NCBI RefSeq assembly: GCF_038618305.1 | Contig: NZ_CP152017.1 | Coordinates: forward strand, 1,713,501 to 1,777,500 | Length of the DNA stretch: 64,000 bases | Direction: 5' to 3' | Source: Sporosarcina sp. FSL K6-2383 | Lineage (GTDB): Bacteria; Bacillota; Bacilli; Bacillales_A; Planococcaceae | Part shown: positions 27,168 to 35,394 of the stretch, piece by piece | Layout: each line of letters starts with the position of its first letter | Position numbering within the stretch: position 1 is the stretch's first letter | Program-made: the position numbers and the translations under genes | Notes under the pieces: model-generated | Databases searched by the model: none | The model's input: the letters and a program-made list of their open reading frames with translations, nothing else | What the model was told of the DNA's origin: nothing

Positions 27168-27190
27168 TGTCTGCCCTTCTTCTTTTCGTC
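27150..27190. terminator. Bidirectional terminator made of two gene ends
   Basis: GAAGGAGCAGA (27153-27163) pairs with TCTGCCCTTC after TTAATG, flanked by A-rich and T-rich tracts. The stop codons of ribT (+) and ypuF (-) both lie in the loop, so the coding ends and the terminator share the same bases. Confidence 0.75.
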
Positions 27191-27667
27191 ACGCTCACGA
27201 AGAATATCACTACGATCTCTTCGCATATGCTTATGAATGACCGCTTCGCTGCCAAATGGGAGTAGCATCATAGATTGCTGAGCTAGCTCGATTTTTGCTT
27301 GTAGAGCAGGCGATATGATTGCCAATGGAAAGGATTCAAAAGGGTATTCTTTTTCAACCCGCTCGACGCTATCGTTAACATGGATAATGAGCTGCTGAAA
27401 GTCGATTTCACTTTTGTCAGAGGTAGAAAAAGTAGGTAACCTTTTCGCAACCTTATGCAATGTACGCGATGCACCCGCAAAATTATTACGACGCCAATGG
27501 TACATGCCTGTCGCGAGAAGTATATAAGTTGCCAGCGGATGTTCTTTATCACTTAAAGGAATCGACTTCCAATATTCCTCCAACACTTCGTGACATTCAA
27601 AATAGTCTTGATTGTTATTAAAATAAACAATAAACTGAACGAATAACGGATGATGATACAAATGCAT
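27164..27667 (-). CDS. ypuF: DUF309 protein YpuF-like
   Basis: The 167-residue soluble helical protein belongs to DUF309, recognised by the N-terminal YFNNNQDYFECHEVLEEYWK then SIPLSDKEHPL, with GMYHWRRNNFAGA following. Its histidine/glutamate-rich motif HEVLEEYW is diagnostic. Function is unknown; metal binding has been suggested for the fold. ATG at 27667 follows AAAGGACTGATTTC on the minus strand. The gene is convergent with ribT and divergent from scpA, the same neighbourhood as in B. subtilis. Confidence 0.9.
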   Translation of the reverse strand: MHLYHHPLFVQFIVYFNNNQDYFECHEVLEEYWKSIPLSDKEHPLATYILLATGMYHWRRNNFAGASRTLHKVAKRLPTFSTSDKSEIDFQQLIIHVNDSVERVEKEYPFESFPLAIISPALQAKIELAQQSMMLLPFGSEAVIHKHMRRDRSDILRERDEKKKGRH

Positions 27668-27716
27668 GAAATCAGTCCTTTCTTAATAGAAAAATAGTAG
27701 GTAGGTGTTACGCAGT

Positions 27717-28466
27717 ATGTCGTATAAAGTAAAACTAGAAGCTTTTGAAGGCCCACTAGATCTATTATTGCATTTAATCAACAGACTTGAAATTGATATA
27801 TACGATATTCCGATGGCCGAACTGACAGCGCAGTACATAGAACATCTTTACGCCATGCGTGTATTACAGTTGGATGAACTAAGTGAATACTTGGTCCTTG
27901 CTGCAACATTAATAGAAATTAAGAGCAAAATGCTACTCCCTGTTCATGAAGGGGAGGAGTTCGACGAAGGTATGGATTTCGAGTTGGAGGAAGATCCACG
28001 GGATGAGCTTGTTGCACGCCTTATTGAATATAGGAAGTATAAAGAAGCGGCTGTCAGTTTGAAGGAATCTGCGGATGAAAGATCCGATTATTTTACAAAG
28101 TCACCTGAAGATTTGACTGAGTTTGGTGAAGTAACCTTAAGTAGCAACGAAGAAAATATGAATGTTTTTGATTTGATCGGCGCATTCCAAAAGATGCTCG
28201 ACAGAAATCGACTGAAAGCACCGATGACTGCAAGTATAACAAAAATGGAAGTATCTATTAGTGAAAAAATGGATACGATTATGGCCATACTAGAAAGAGG
28301 CGGCGGAAAATGTGGTTTCTACTCGCTATTTGACAAAGGTAATACTCCAGATCTTGTCGTTACGTTTTTATCGTTGTTAGAATTGATGAAACGTCGGGAT
28401 ATTACTGTGGTGCAGCAAGGAAATTTTGATGAACTGACAGTAGCATTCCGGCGGGAGGATGAGTGA
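27717..28466 (+). CDS. scpA: Segregation and condensation protein ScpA
   Basis: ScpA is the kleisin that links Smc heads in the bacterial condensin. The 249-residue protein has the N-terminal kleisin helix (YKVKLEAFEGPLDLLLHLIN), an acidic middle (HEGEEFDEGMDFELEEDPRD) and the C-terminal winged helix (SLLELMKRRDITVVQQGNFD). ATG 27717 is preferred to GTG 27705, which overlaps the ribosome-binding site GTAGGTAGGTG. The stop overlaps a small ATG of the next gene, and scpB follows immediately, so the two are one operon. Confidence 0.96.
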   Translation: MSYKVKLEAFEGPLDLLLHLINRLEIDIYDIPMAELTAQYIEHLYAMRVLQLDELSEYLVLAATLIEIKSKMLLPVHEGEEFDEGMDFELEEDPRDELVARLIEYRKYKEAAVSLKESADERSDYFTKSPEDLTEFGEVTLSSNEENMNVFDLIGAFQKMLDRNRLKAPMTASITKMEVSISEKMDTIMAILERGGGKCGFYSLFDKGNTPDLVVTFLSLLELMKRRDITVVQQGNFDELTVAFRREDE

Positions 28467-28467
28467 A

Positions 28468-29061
28468 ATGGATAAGAAGGAACGTTTGTCAGGCATGATT
28501 GAAAGTTTTTTATTCCTTGTGGGGGATGAAGGACTGACGGTGAAACAATTAGCCGTTCTCACTGAACGACAAGAAGCCGAAGTAAACACTGCGATTGAAT
28601 GGTTACGGTTGAGCTATGAACAGCGCAATGAAAGTGGCATTACGGTGAAGCTTTTAGGAGGTGCTTATCGTCTAGTAACGAAGGCAGAATTTGCGGAGGA
28701 TATTAAACGGTTACTTGAAAATCCGACACCAAAGTCGATGACACAAGCCTCTTTGGAAGTGTTGGCGATTATTGCTTATAGACAGCCGGTAACGCGGATA
28801 GAAATTGATGATTTGCGTGGTGTGAAATCAGAAGGCCCCATTAGTACACTTATTGCGAAGGGGTTGATTATGGAGAAAGGTCGTTCGGAAGGCAGTGGTC
28901 GAGCGATTCTTTACGGTACGACAGATTTGTTTTTAGATCGCTTTGGCTTGGAATCGCTTCAGGAGTTACCACCACTCCAGCAGGAGGAAGACAGCGCAAC
29001 GGGAGATACTGATTTGTTTATGACTAAATTCCAAGAAGCATTTGCCATGGAAGATGACTAA
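28468..29061 (+). CDS. scpB: Segregation and condensation protein ScpB
   Basis: ScpB dimerises and binds ScpA in the Smc-ScpAB condensin. The 197-residue length equals B. subtilis ScpB. Two winged-helix domains are seen, with diagnostic SMTQASLEVLAIIAYRQPVT and EIDDLRGVKSEGPISTLIAK then GRAILYGTTDLFLDRFGL. ATG 28468 is chosen because GCGGGAGG lies nine bases before it; an in-frame ATG at 28459 directly abuts that site. dacB follows 27 bases later; ypuI, present between them in B. subtilis, is absent here. Confidence 0.96.
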   Translation: MDKKERLSGMIESFLFLVGDEGLTVKQLAVLTERQEAEVNTAIEWLRLSYEQRNESGITVKLLGGAYRLVTKAEFAEDIKRLLENPTPKSMTQASLEVLAIIAYRQPVTRIEIDDLRGVKSEGPISTLIAKGLIMEKGRSEGSGRAILYGTTDLFLDRFGLESLQELPPLQQEEDSATGDTDLFMTKFQEAFAMEDD

Positions 29062-29088
29062 AAAGGGAATCTCTTAAGGAGGAAGCGC

Positions 29089-30093
29089 ATGTTGAAACGG
29101 ACGATGATTATTGTCCTTTTTTTCTCATTATTTCTTAGCGCTGTACCGAAAGAAGCGGCAGCAACAGGTAGCGCATGGGCAGTTATTGATGCAGACACGG
29201 GTCGATTATTGGAAGGTTACAATGAAAACGTTCGGTTACCAATCGCTAGCTTGACGAAAATTTGGACCGCTTTGACATTTATCGAGAGTGGAAGCTCGTT
29301 CGGAGATGTTACGATTTCTCCACAAGCTTCATCAGCCGAAGGGTCATCCATTTACTTGAAGCAGGGCATGCACATAGACGCTGAGACATTGTTATATGGC
29401 TTAATGCTAAGATCTGGTAATGATGCAGCTCATGCGTTGTCGGAACAGGCAGGTGGCTCGCTAGAAGGTTTTGTGGACTTGATGAATGATAAGGCGTTAG
29501 TATACGGTCTAAAACGAACTGTCTTCACAAATCCGTCTGGCTTACATGATGACCACCATTTGTCTACAGCATATGAAACGGCGCTCATGCTACGCTATGC
29601 GATGGACAATGACAAATTTCGTGAAATAGCGATGACTAAAAACCATCGTTACGAAGGTGAAGATCAAATATATAGCTGGCGCAACAAACATCGTCTTCTC
29701 CACTCTGAGTCAACTGCGATTGCTGGCAAAACAGGTTTTACGAAAACGGCAGGTCGGACGCTGGCAACATACTTTGAAAAGGATGGAAAAAATATCATCG
29801 TCGTAACACTCAATCATAGTGATGATTGGAATACACATAAAAACTTGGCGGATAAAGTATTTTCAAGTTACAAATTAACAACCGTAGCGAAAAAGGGGAC
29901 ATATGCTATCCTGCCAGGGGTTGAAATGGAATTGAAAAATTCAATCCGACTATTACTCAAAAAAGGGGAGAAGGCTAAGTTGCAAAATATTGTCCGAATT
30001 CCAAAGGGGAAAAGTGAAAAAAGTACAGGGCTTTGGACAGTTTTATTTGACAATGAGCCCCTCATTGCAAGCGAAATAATTATTAAACAATAG
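29089..30093 (+). CDS. dacB: D-alanyl-D-alanine carboxypeptidase (DacB-like, PBP5*)
   Basis: This is a serine DD-carboxypeptidase that trims the terminal D-Ala from wall peptides, exported through an N-terminal signal (MLKRTMIIVLFFSLFLSAVP). Active-site motifs are complete: SLTK (Ser54, Lys57), SGN (109-111) and KTG (214-216). At 334 residues it is shorter than B. subtilis DacB (382). Position directly after scpB matches dacB, whose product shapes spore cortex, so that function is likely; a DacF role is the alternative. spmA and spmB, which follow dacB in Bacillus, are missing. ATG 29089 follows TTAAGGAGGAAGCGC. A terminator follows at 30135. Confidence 0.88.
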   Translation: MLKRTMIIVLFFSLFLSAVPKEAAATGSAWAVIDADTGRLLEGYNENVRLPIASLTKIWTALTFIESGSSFGDVTISPQASSAEGSSIYLKQGMHIDAETLLYGLMLRSGNDAAHALSEQAGGSLEGFVDLMNDKALVYGLKRTVFTNPSGLHDDHHLSTAYETALMLRYAMDNDKFREIAMTKNHRYEGEDQIYSWRNKHRLLHSESTAIAGKTGFTKTAGRTLATYFEKDGKNIIVVTLNHSDDWNTHKNLADKVFSSYKLTTVAKKGTYAILPGVEMELKNSIRLLLKKGEKAKLQNIVRIPKGKSEKSTGLWTVLFDNEPLIASEIIIKQ

Positions 30094-30134
30094 AGTCAAT
30101 TTCATAATGGCCTATTGAATATGTGTCGTTTTTG

Positions 30135-30169
30135 AGAAGACTGCCGCTATATAGGACAGTCTTCTTTTA
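30135..30169 (+). terminator. Terminator after dacB
   Basis: AGAAGACTG and CAGTCTTCT are perfect 9-bp arms around a 13-base loop, followed by TTTAATTT. Confidence 0.9.
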
Positions 30170-30222
30170 ATTTGACGCAAAGTGTGACATAATTTTTGCA
30201 GAATGAAGAACGAGGTGTCTAG

Positions 30223-30954
30223 ATGGAAAGATTACAAAAAGTATTGGCGCAAGCGGGTGTAGCATCACGGAGAAAGTCCGAAACACTCATTGTAGAAGGT
30301 AAAGTGAAAGTAAACGGTGTTGTCGTAACGGAGCTTGGAACAAAAGTTTCAAATTCAGATCGAGTAGAAGTGGAAGGCATTCAGCTTGTTAAAGAGAATT
30401 ATGTCTATTATCTTTTATATAAACCGAGATCAGTTATTTCGACTGTCAATGATGATAAGGGAAGAAAAACGGTACTGGACCTGTTTCCTCTTGTTGAAGA
30501 AAGGGTATTTCCAGTTGGGCGGCTTGACTACGACACATCAGGAATTATTCTGATGACGAATGATGGTGATTTTTCTTACTTAATGACGCATCCTAAATTT
30601 GGCATTAAGAAGAAATATGTCGCTAAGGTGAAAGGTATTCCAGACCGTGAATCCTTACGGAAACTAGAACGTGGGATTGACTTGGACGACGGTAAAACGG
30701 CCCCGGCGCATGTGAAGATGCAAACAGTCGATAAAAAAGCAGGAACTGCATTGATTGAAATTACAATTCATGAAGGTCGGAATCGTCAAGTGCGTCGCAT
30801 GTTCGACGCTATCGGTTGTCCGGTGTTGAAACTCCGTAGGGAATCATTTGGTAATTTGACGACCCATGGTTTGAATGCAGGAGAAGCACGTGAGCTAACG
30901 AAGCATGAAGTGAAACAGCTTCGTGTCCTTGCTGAAACGGGAAAAATCGGTTAA
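30223..30954 (+). CDS. rluB: 23S rRNA pseudouridine synthase RluB
   Basis: RluB modifies uridine 2605-equivalent of 23S rRNA. The 243-residue protein has an N-terminal S4 domain (RLQKVLAQAGVASRRKSETL) and a RluB/RsuA-type catalytic domain with nucleophile Asp102 in VGRLDYDTSGIIL, then the GRNRQVRRMF signature. ATG 30223 follows AACGAGGTGTCTAG. It sits between dacB and resA as in B. subtilis (ypuL), minus spmAB. The gap before resA (151 bases) contains the resA promoter near 31061. Confidence 0.95.
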   Translation: MERLQKVLAQAGVASRRKSETLIVEGKVKVNGVVVTELGTKVSNSDRVEVEGIQLVKENYVYYLLYKPRSVISTVNDDKGRKTVLDLFPLVEERVFPVGRLDYDTSGIILMTNDGDFSYLMTHPKFGIKKKYVAKVKGIPDRESLRKLERGIDLDDGKTAPAHVKMQTVDKKAGTALIEITIHEGRNRQVRRMFDAIGCPVLKLRRESFGNLTTHGLNAGEARELTKHEVKQLRVLAETGKIG

Positions 30955-31060
30955 TCGCCGTAGGCTTGATATAATGAGTGAGGAGGCAGTTCAATGCCTT
31001 CTTGTTGGATCAAACGTTCACAATCCTTTCATTTATGAAGAGCATCTACAGAAATCCATT

Positions 31061-31069
31061 TGTTATAAT
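31061..31069 (+). promoter_or_regulatory. Extended -10 upstream of resA
   Basis: TGTTATAAT is a TGn plus TATAAT extended -10, about 43 bases before resA; the -35 region shows no clear match. ResD or other sites are not identifiable by eye. Confidence 0.55.
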
Positions 31070-31111
31070 GGAGCGTAGAGGTGTAATTGATGGCGTTAGG
31101 AGGAAATGAGT

Positions 31112-31642
31112 TTGGCAAAAGTAGATAAGAAGAAAAGCCGTCTTATTATAAGGACAATTGTCCTGTTACTGCTTGTAGCAGCAGTCGGTTATACTATCAC
31201 TTCGAAAGATAAAGTAAAAGTGTTAGCGGTTGGTGACAAAGCACCTAATTTTGAACTTGTGGATTTGGATGGCAATAAACATCGCCTATCCGATTATAAA
31301 GGACAAGGTGTGTTCTTGAACTTTTGGGGAACTTGGTGTGGTCCATGTAAAAAAGAAATGCCGCATATGGAAAGTCAGCACGTTGCTTTTGAAGGGAAGG
31401 GTGTTCAAATACTTGCCGTCAATATCGCAGAGCCAACGTTGAAGGTAGAAGCATTCAGAGATCAATATGGTCTAACGTTTCCTATCGCGATTGATAAAGA
31501 TAAAAGTGTTAAAGAGGCCTATAATATCGTACCACTCCCCACGACTTTTCTGATTAATGAAGAGGGGAAAATCGAAAAAATTATTACAAGCGAAATGACT
31601 GAGGCTGAAATTATTTCCTATTTGGAAAGTATTCAACCATAA
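31112..31642 (+). CDS. resA: Cytochrome c maturation thiol-disulfide oxidoreductase ResA
   Basis: ResA reduces apocytochrome c cysteines outside the membrane. A single N-terminal membrane anchor (LIIRTIVLLLLVAAVGYTI) is followed by a thioredoxin-like domain with active-site CxxC in FWGTWCGPCKKEM. The 176-residue length fits the family. Start choice: TTG 31112 is eight bases from TTAGGAGG; ATG 31106 (MSLAKV) is only two bases from it. The latter is not excluded. resB follows 18 bases after the stop, giving operon resABC, followed by resDE, the standard cluster. Confidence 0.95.
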   Translation: MAKVDKKKSRLIIRTIVLLLLVAAVGYTITSKDKVKVLAVGDKAPNFELVDLDGNKHRLSDYKGQGVFLNFWGTWCGPCKKEMPHMESQHVAFEGKGVQILAVNIAEPTLKVEAFRDQYGLTFPIAIDKDKSVKEAYNIVPLPTTFLINEEGKIEKIITSEMTEAEIISYLESIQP

Positions 31643-31660
31643 GTAAGGAGTACATGCAAA

Positions 31661-33316
31661 ATGAGTAAAATCAAATGTCAGTGCGGTCATGAGAATCCAT
31701 TTGGCACAGTACTTTGTGAACAATGCGGAAGACCGCAAACCGAAGAAGCTAAAAAGAGTGAGCTTGTTGACATGCGCTACGAAGGCTCGTCCAGGCGATC
31801 ACAGACGTATAACAAATCGATTGTCGATAAGATTTGGAATTTCTTTTCGAGTGTTAAAGTTGGGATTGGAATCATTGTTGCCGTACTTGTCACTGCTGCA
31901 ATCGGAACCATTTTTCCACAGAAATTGTATGTACCACTATCACCGGTCGCCGGCATAAACGACTACTTGGCCTATTATGAGGGTTTATACGGATTTTTCG
32001 GTACAATTTACGTCCGATTTGGCTTTTATGATATGTATAATAGTTGGTGGTTTATCACGTTGACGGGAATGCTTGGCGCATCTGTTATTATTGCCAGTGT
32101 CGATCGTGTCGTACCACTGTATAAATCTTTGAAAAAGCAACGCACAAAGCGTCACCCTTCTTTCATGAAAAAACAGCGCGTTTATGGTGAAGGGTCTTCT
32201 GAGGATCCATCTGCGGCCCTTCTTAAAGCAGAGGAGAAACTGAAGGAACTTCGTTATAATATCAAAACCGAAAATGGTGCATTATTAGCGGAAAAAGGGC
32301 GTTTTGCAAGATGGGGTCCCTATGTCAATCACGCTGGAATTATCATATTTTTATTTGGTGTTTTATTACGAGGAATCCCTGGGTTTTACGTAGATGAAAC
32401 GATGTGGCTCCGTGAAGGAGAAACACGTTCTATCCCAGGTGCAGAGGGATATTATTTGGAAAGTAAAGAATTCATCTTGGAAAACTACACACAAGACGAT
32501 GCAGACGAAGTATTCGGTGAGGCAATAGAACGTGTGGGGATGATTGCGAGTAATTATCAGACGGATGTTGCGCTTTATAAAATACCTGATGATGCACTAG
32601 TAGGCTCTAGCGATTTTGAATTCGTGAAGGACTATTCTATTATCGTTAACAAACCACTGAAATTCGATGGCTTTAACGTATTCCAAATGGATTATCGTCT
32701 CGATGAATTAAAATCAATGACGTTCCAATTAACAGAAAAGGAAACTGATAAAACCTATGGTCAGTTCACGGTTGACTTAGCTGAACCTGCTAAGAACTAT
32801 CAATTGGAAGACGGTGCAACTGTTACATTGATGGATTATTATCCTGATTTTGTTATGACAGATGGAGAACCGGATACGAAAACGCCAATTCCAAATAATC
32901 CTGCTTTTATCTTTGAGATGAAGACGCCTGACAAGCCAGCTGGTGAAAGAAGTTTTGTCGCAATCCAGCAAACACTTGAAACCGAGCAAAATGATTATAA
33001 AGTGAAGTTTGTCAGTGCAGAAACACGTGATATTTCAGGGTTAACGATTCGTAAGGATAAGACGCTATACGTCATTCTTCTCGGAGGAATTATCTTTATG
33101 ATTGGTGTTGCACAGGGTGCCTATTGGAACCATAGAAGAATTTGGATTCAACAAGGAACTGGCAACGAGCTGTTAGTTGCTGGACATACGAATAAAAACT
33201 GGTTCAAGTTGAAACAGGAGTTGGATCAGGTGAAAGAACATGCGGCATTACCTACTTATACGGATAGGCAGGATACAGATGCTATTTTGGAAGATAAGGA
33301 AGGAGAGCAATCATAA
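31661..33316 (+). CDS. resB: Cytochrome c biogenesis protein ResB with N-terminal zinc-ribbon-like motif
   Basis: ResB (Ccs1 type) forms the system II heme-delivery and ligation complex with ResC. The 551-residue protein has the conserved helices ([60 protein letters not shown]), a large extracytoplasmic domain and a final helix ([20 protein letters not shown]). At the extreme N-terminus [20 protein letters not shown] gives four cysteines (6, 8, 19, 22) resembling a treble-clef or zinc ribbon on the cytoplasmic side. ATG 31661 follows AAGGAGTACATGCAAA. The resC start overlaps its stop (TAATG). Confidence 0.95.
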   Translation: MSKIKCQCGHENPFGTVLCEQCGRPQTEEAKKSELVDMRYEGSSRRSQTYNKSIVDKIWNFFSSVKVGIGIIVAVLVTAAIGTIFPQKLYVPLSPVAGINDYLAYYEGLYGFFGTIYVRFGFYDMYNSWWFITLTGMLGASVIIASVDRVVPLYKSLKKQRTKRHPSFMKKQRVYGEGSSEDPSAALLKAEEKLKELRYNIKTENGALLAEKGRFARWGPYVNHAGIIIFLFGVLLRGIPGFYVDETMWLREGETRSIPGAEGYYLESKEFILENYTQDDADEVFGEAIERVGMIASNYQTDVALYKIPDDALVGSSDFEFVKDYSIIVNKPLKFDGFNVFQMDYRLDELKSMTFQLTEKETDKTYGQFTVDLAEPAKNYQLEDGATVTLMDYYPDFVMTDGEPDTKTPIPNNPAFIFEMKTPDKPAGERSFVAIQQTLETEQNDYKVKFVSAETRDISGLTIRKDKTLYVILLGGIIFMIGVAQGAYWNHRRIWIQQGTGNELLVAGHTNKNWFKLKQELDQVKEHAALPTYTDRQDTDAILEDKEGEQS

Positions 33317-34500
33317 TGGGATTTGCAGCGTTAAGTGCTAATTTACTTCTGGTTTCATTTATTGCTTACCTTATCGCAACAGCATTTTTTAGTGGTGCGG
33401 TAAAAGGCGCGAAATCGGAAGCAACTTATAAAAATAATAGATGGGGAAAAATCGGGATAACGATTACAATCATTGGGTTTATTTCTCATGTTGGCTATTT
33501 CATCACTCGGTGGATAGCTTCTGGCCATGCGCCAGTTAGTAATATGTTTGAATTTACGACTGCATTTGGCATGATGCTTGTCGGAGCATTCATTCTGTTA
33601 TTTTTCCTTTATCGGACACCATCACTTGGATTGTTTGCATTGCCGATAGCGGTTATTATCATTGCCTATGCAAGCATGTTTCCAAAGGAGATTACGCCAC
33701 TCATCCCGGCACTCCAAAGTTATTGGTTGACGATTCACGTGATTACAGCAGCGCTTGGTGAAGCAATCCTTGCTATCAGTGCGGTTGCTGGACTCATTTT
33801 CTTGCTGAAAAATATTGATATGACTAAGAAATCAAAACAACGCTTTTGGTTAGAAGCAGTCATGTTTACGCTTATCCTAGTGATTGGTTTTGTATTGTCA
33901 TCGACAACATTTAAACTAACTGGCTATGAAGCGCAATTTTCATATATCGATAAAAATGAAATGCCAGCCGAAATCAGCTATAACTATCCACCGTTATTCG
34001 GTATGAATCAATCTGAATCATTAACGCCGGGCGCCATGACGCCATGGGCGGAAATGCCAGCTATCGTCAATGCGAAGACGCTAACGACATTCGTGTGGTC
34101 AGTCGCAATAGGAACTATACTGTATATCATTCTTAGGCTCATCTTCCGACGTCCGATTGCGTCATTGTTCCAGCCGTTCGCCAAAAAGGCAAATTCACAG
34201 CTGATGGACGAAATTGGTTATCGTGCCGTTGTAATTGGTTTCCCTATCTTTACACTTGGGGCACTCATTTTCGCTATGATCTGGGCACATGAAGCATGGT
34301 CTAGATTCTGGGGATGGGATCCGAAAGAAGTATGGGCACTTATTACATGGCTATTTTATGCAGCGTTTCTCCACGTGCGTTTATCACGTGGTTGGGAAGG
34401 CGAAAAATCAGCGTGGCTTGCGGTCATCGGTTTCATCATTATTATGTTTAATTTGATCGCGGTGAACTTAATCATTGCAGGATTGCATTCATACGCTTAA
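33316..34500 (+). CDS. resC: Cytochrome c biogenesis protein ResC (CcsA/CcsB)
   Basis: ResC carries heme to the outside and, with ResB, attaches it to c-type cytochromes. The 394-residue polytopic protein holds the tryptophan-rich WWD motif in [20 protein letters not shown], with flanking histidines in helices ([37 protein letters not shown]). ATG 33316 overlaps the resB stop. The strong terminator at 34519 separates resABC from resDE, so the regulators probably have their own promoter. Confidence 0.95.
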   Translation: MGFAALSANLLLVSFIAYLIATAFFSGAVKGAKSEATYKNNRWGKIGITITIIGFISHVGYFITRWIASGHAPVSNMFEFTTAFGMMLVGAFILLFFLYRTPSLGLFALPIAVIIIAYASMFPKEITPLIPALQSYWLTIHVITAALGEAILAISAVAGLIFLLKNIDMTKKSKQRFWLEAVMFTLILVIGFVLSSTTFKLTGYEAQFSYIDKNEMPAEISYNYPPLFGMNQSESLTPGAMTPWAEMPAIVNAKTLTTFVWSVAIGTILYIILRLIFRRPIASLFQPFAKKANSQLMDEIGYRAVVIGFPIFTLGALIFAMIWAHEAWSRFWGWDPKEVWALITWLFYAAFLHVRLSRGWEGEKSAWLAVIGFIIIMFNLIAVNLIIAGLHSYA

Positions 34501-34518
34501 TTTAACCTTCTGACTTGA

Positions 34519-34557
34519 GACTGCACGGTTGTTCACTGGACGCCGTGCAGTCTTTTT
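34519..34557 (+). terminator. Terminator after resABC
   Basis: GACTGCACGG and CCGTGCAGTC are perfect arms, followed by TTTTTG. Just after it, GCCTCCGGCGGAT (34576) repeats a piece of the dispersed element at 59246. Confidence 0.92.
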
Positions 34558-34671
34558 GACTGAAATTAGTCAAAGCCTCCGGCGGATTAGTAGGATTACG
34601 CTTTGTAGTTTCTTTTTTACAAGGCGGCTTGTACAATGGATATAGATGGATGTTGAAAGGGGTAATGAGTT

Positions 34672-35394
34672 GTGGAAGAAAAAGTGACGTTGTTAGTGGT
34701 GGATGACGAGGAGCGGATTCGTCGTCTGTTAAATATGTATCTTACACGCGAAGGCTATGAAATCGAAGAAGCGGTTGATGGGGCTGAAGCGCTTGAAAAA
34801 GCATTGACGACTCATTACGACGGTATCTTATTAGATTTAATGATGCCTGAAAAAGATGGTCTTGAGGTGTTGCAGGAGCTAAGAGAAAAGAAAATCATGA
34901 CGCCCGTTATTATGCTTACAGCAAAGGGCGAGGAAGCTGATCGTGTAACTGGGTTTGAATCGGGTGCCGATGACTACATAGTTAAACCGTTCAGTCCGCG
35001 TGAAGTGGTTTTGCGGGTTAAAGCAATTCTTAGAAGATCTGTGACATTTCACGGGGCCGCATCAGCTTCTTCGTCGAAAGATCTTGTTGTGTTCCCGCAG
35101 TTGACGATAGATAACGATGCGCATCGTGTAACCGCAGACGGCAATGAAGTGAATCTTACGCCGAAGGAATATGAATTGCTTTATTTCTTAGCGAAATCAC
35201 CAGACAAAGTATTCGACCGGGAGCAGCTATTAAAAGAAGTGTGGCACTACGAATTTTTCGGTGATCTTCGCACAGTCGATACGCATGTTAAGCGGCTGCG
35301 TGAAAAACTAAGTCGTGTTTCCGAACGTGCTGCGAAAATGATTGTCACCGTTTGGGGTGTGGGCTATAAATTTGAGGTTCCACACAATGAATAG
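34672..35394 (+). CDS. resD: Response regulator ResD
   Basis: ResD is the OmpR/PhoB-type regulator of aerobic and anaerobic respiration genes, activated by ResE. The 240-residue protein has a receiver domain with acidic pocket DDEE, phosphoacceptor Asp in ILLDLMMPEKDGL and the conserved MLTAKGEEAD and VKPFSPREV, followed by a winged helix (DNEVNLTPKEYELL-like region and TVDTHVKRLREKL). GTG 34672 follows GAAAGGGG. resE begins eight bases before its stop. Neighbouring resABC confirms the assignment. Confidence 0.96.
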   Translation: MEEKVTLLVVDDEERIRRLLNMYLTREGYEIEEAVDGAEALEKALTTHYDGILLDLMMPEKDGLEVLQELREKKIMTPVIMLTAKGEEADRVTGFESGADDYIVKPFSPREVVLRVKAILRRSVTFHGAASASSSKDLVVFPQLTIDNDAHRVTADGNEVNLTPKEYELLYFLAKSPDKVFDREQLLKEVWHYEFFGDLRTVDTHVKRLREKLSRVSERAAKMIVTVWGVGYKFEVPHNE

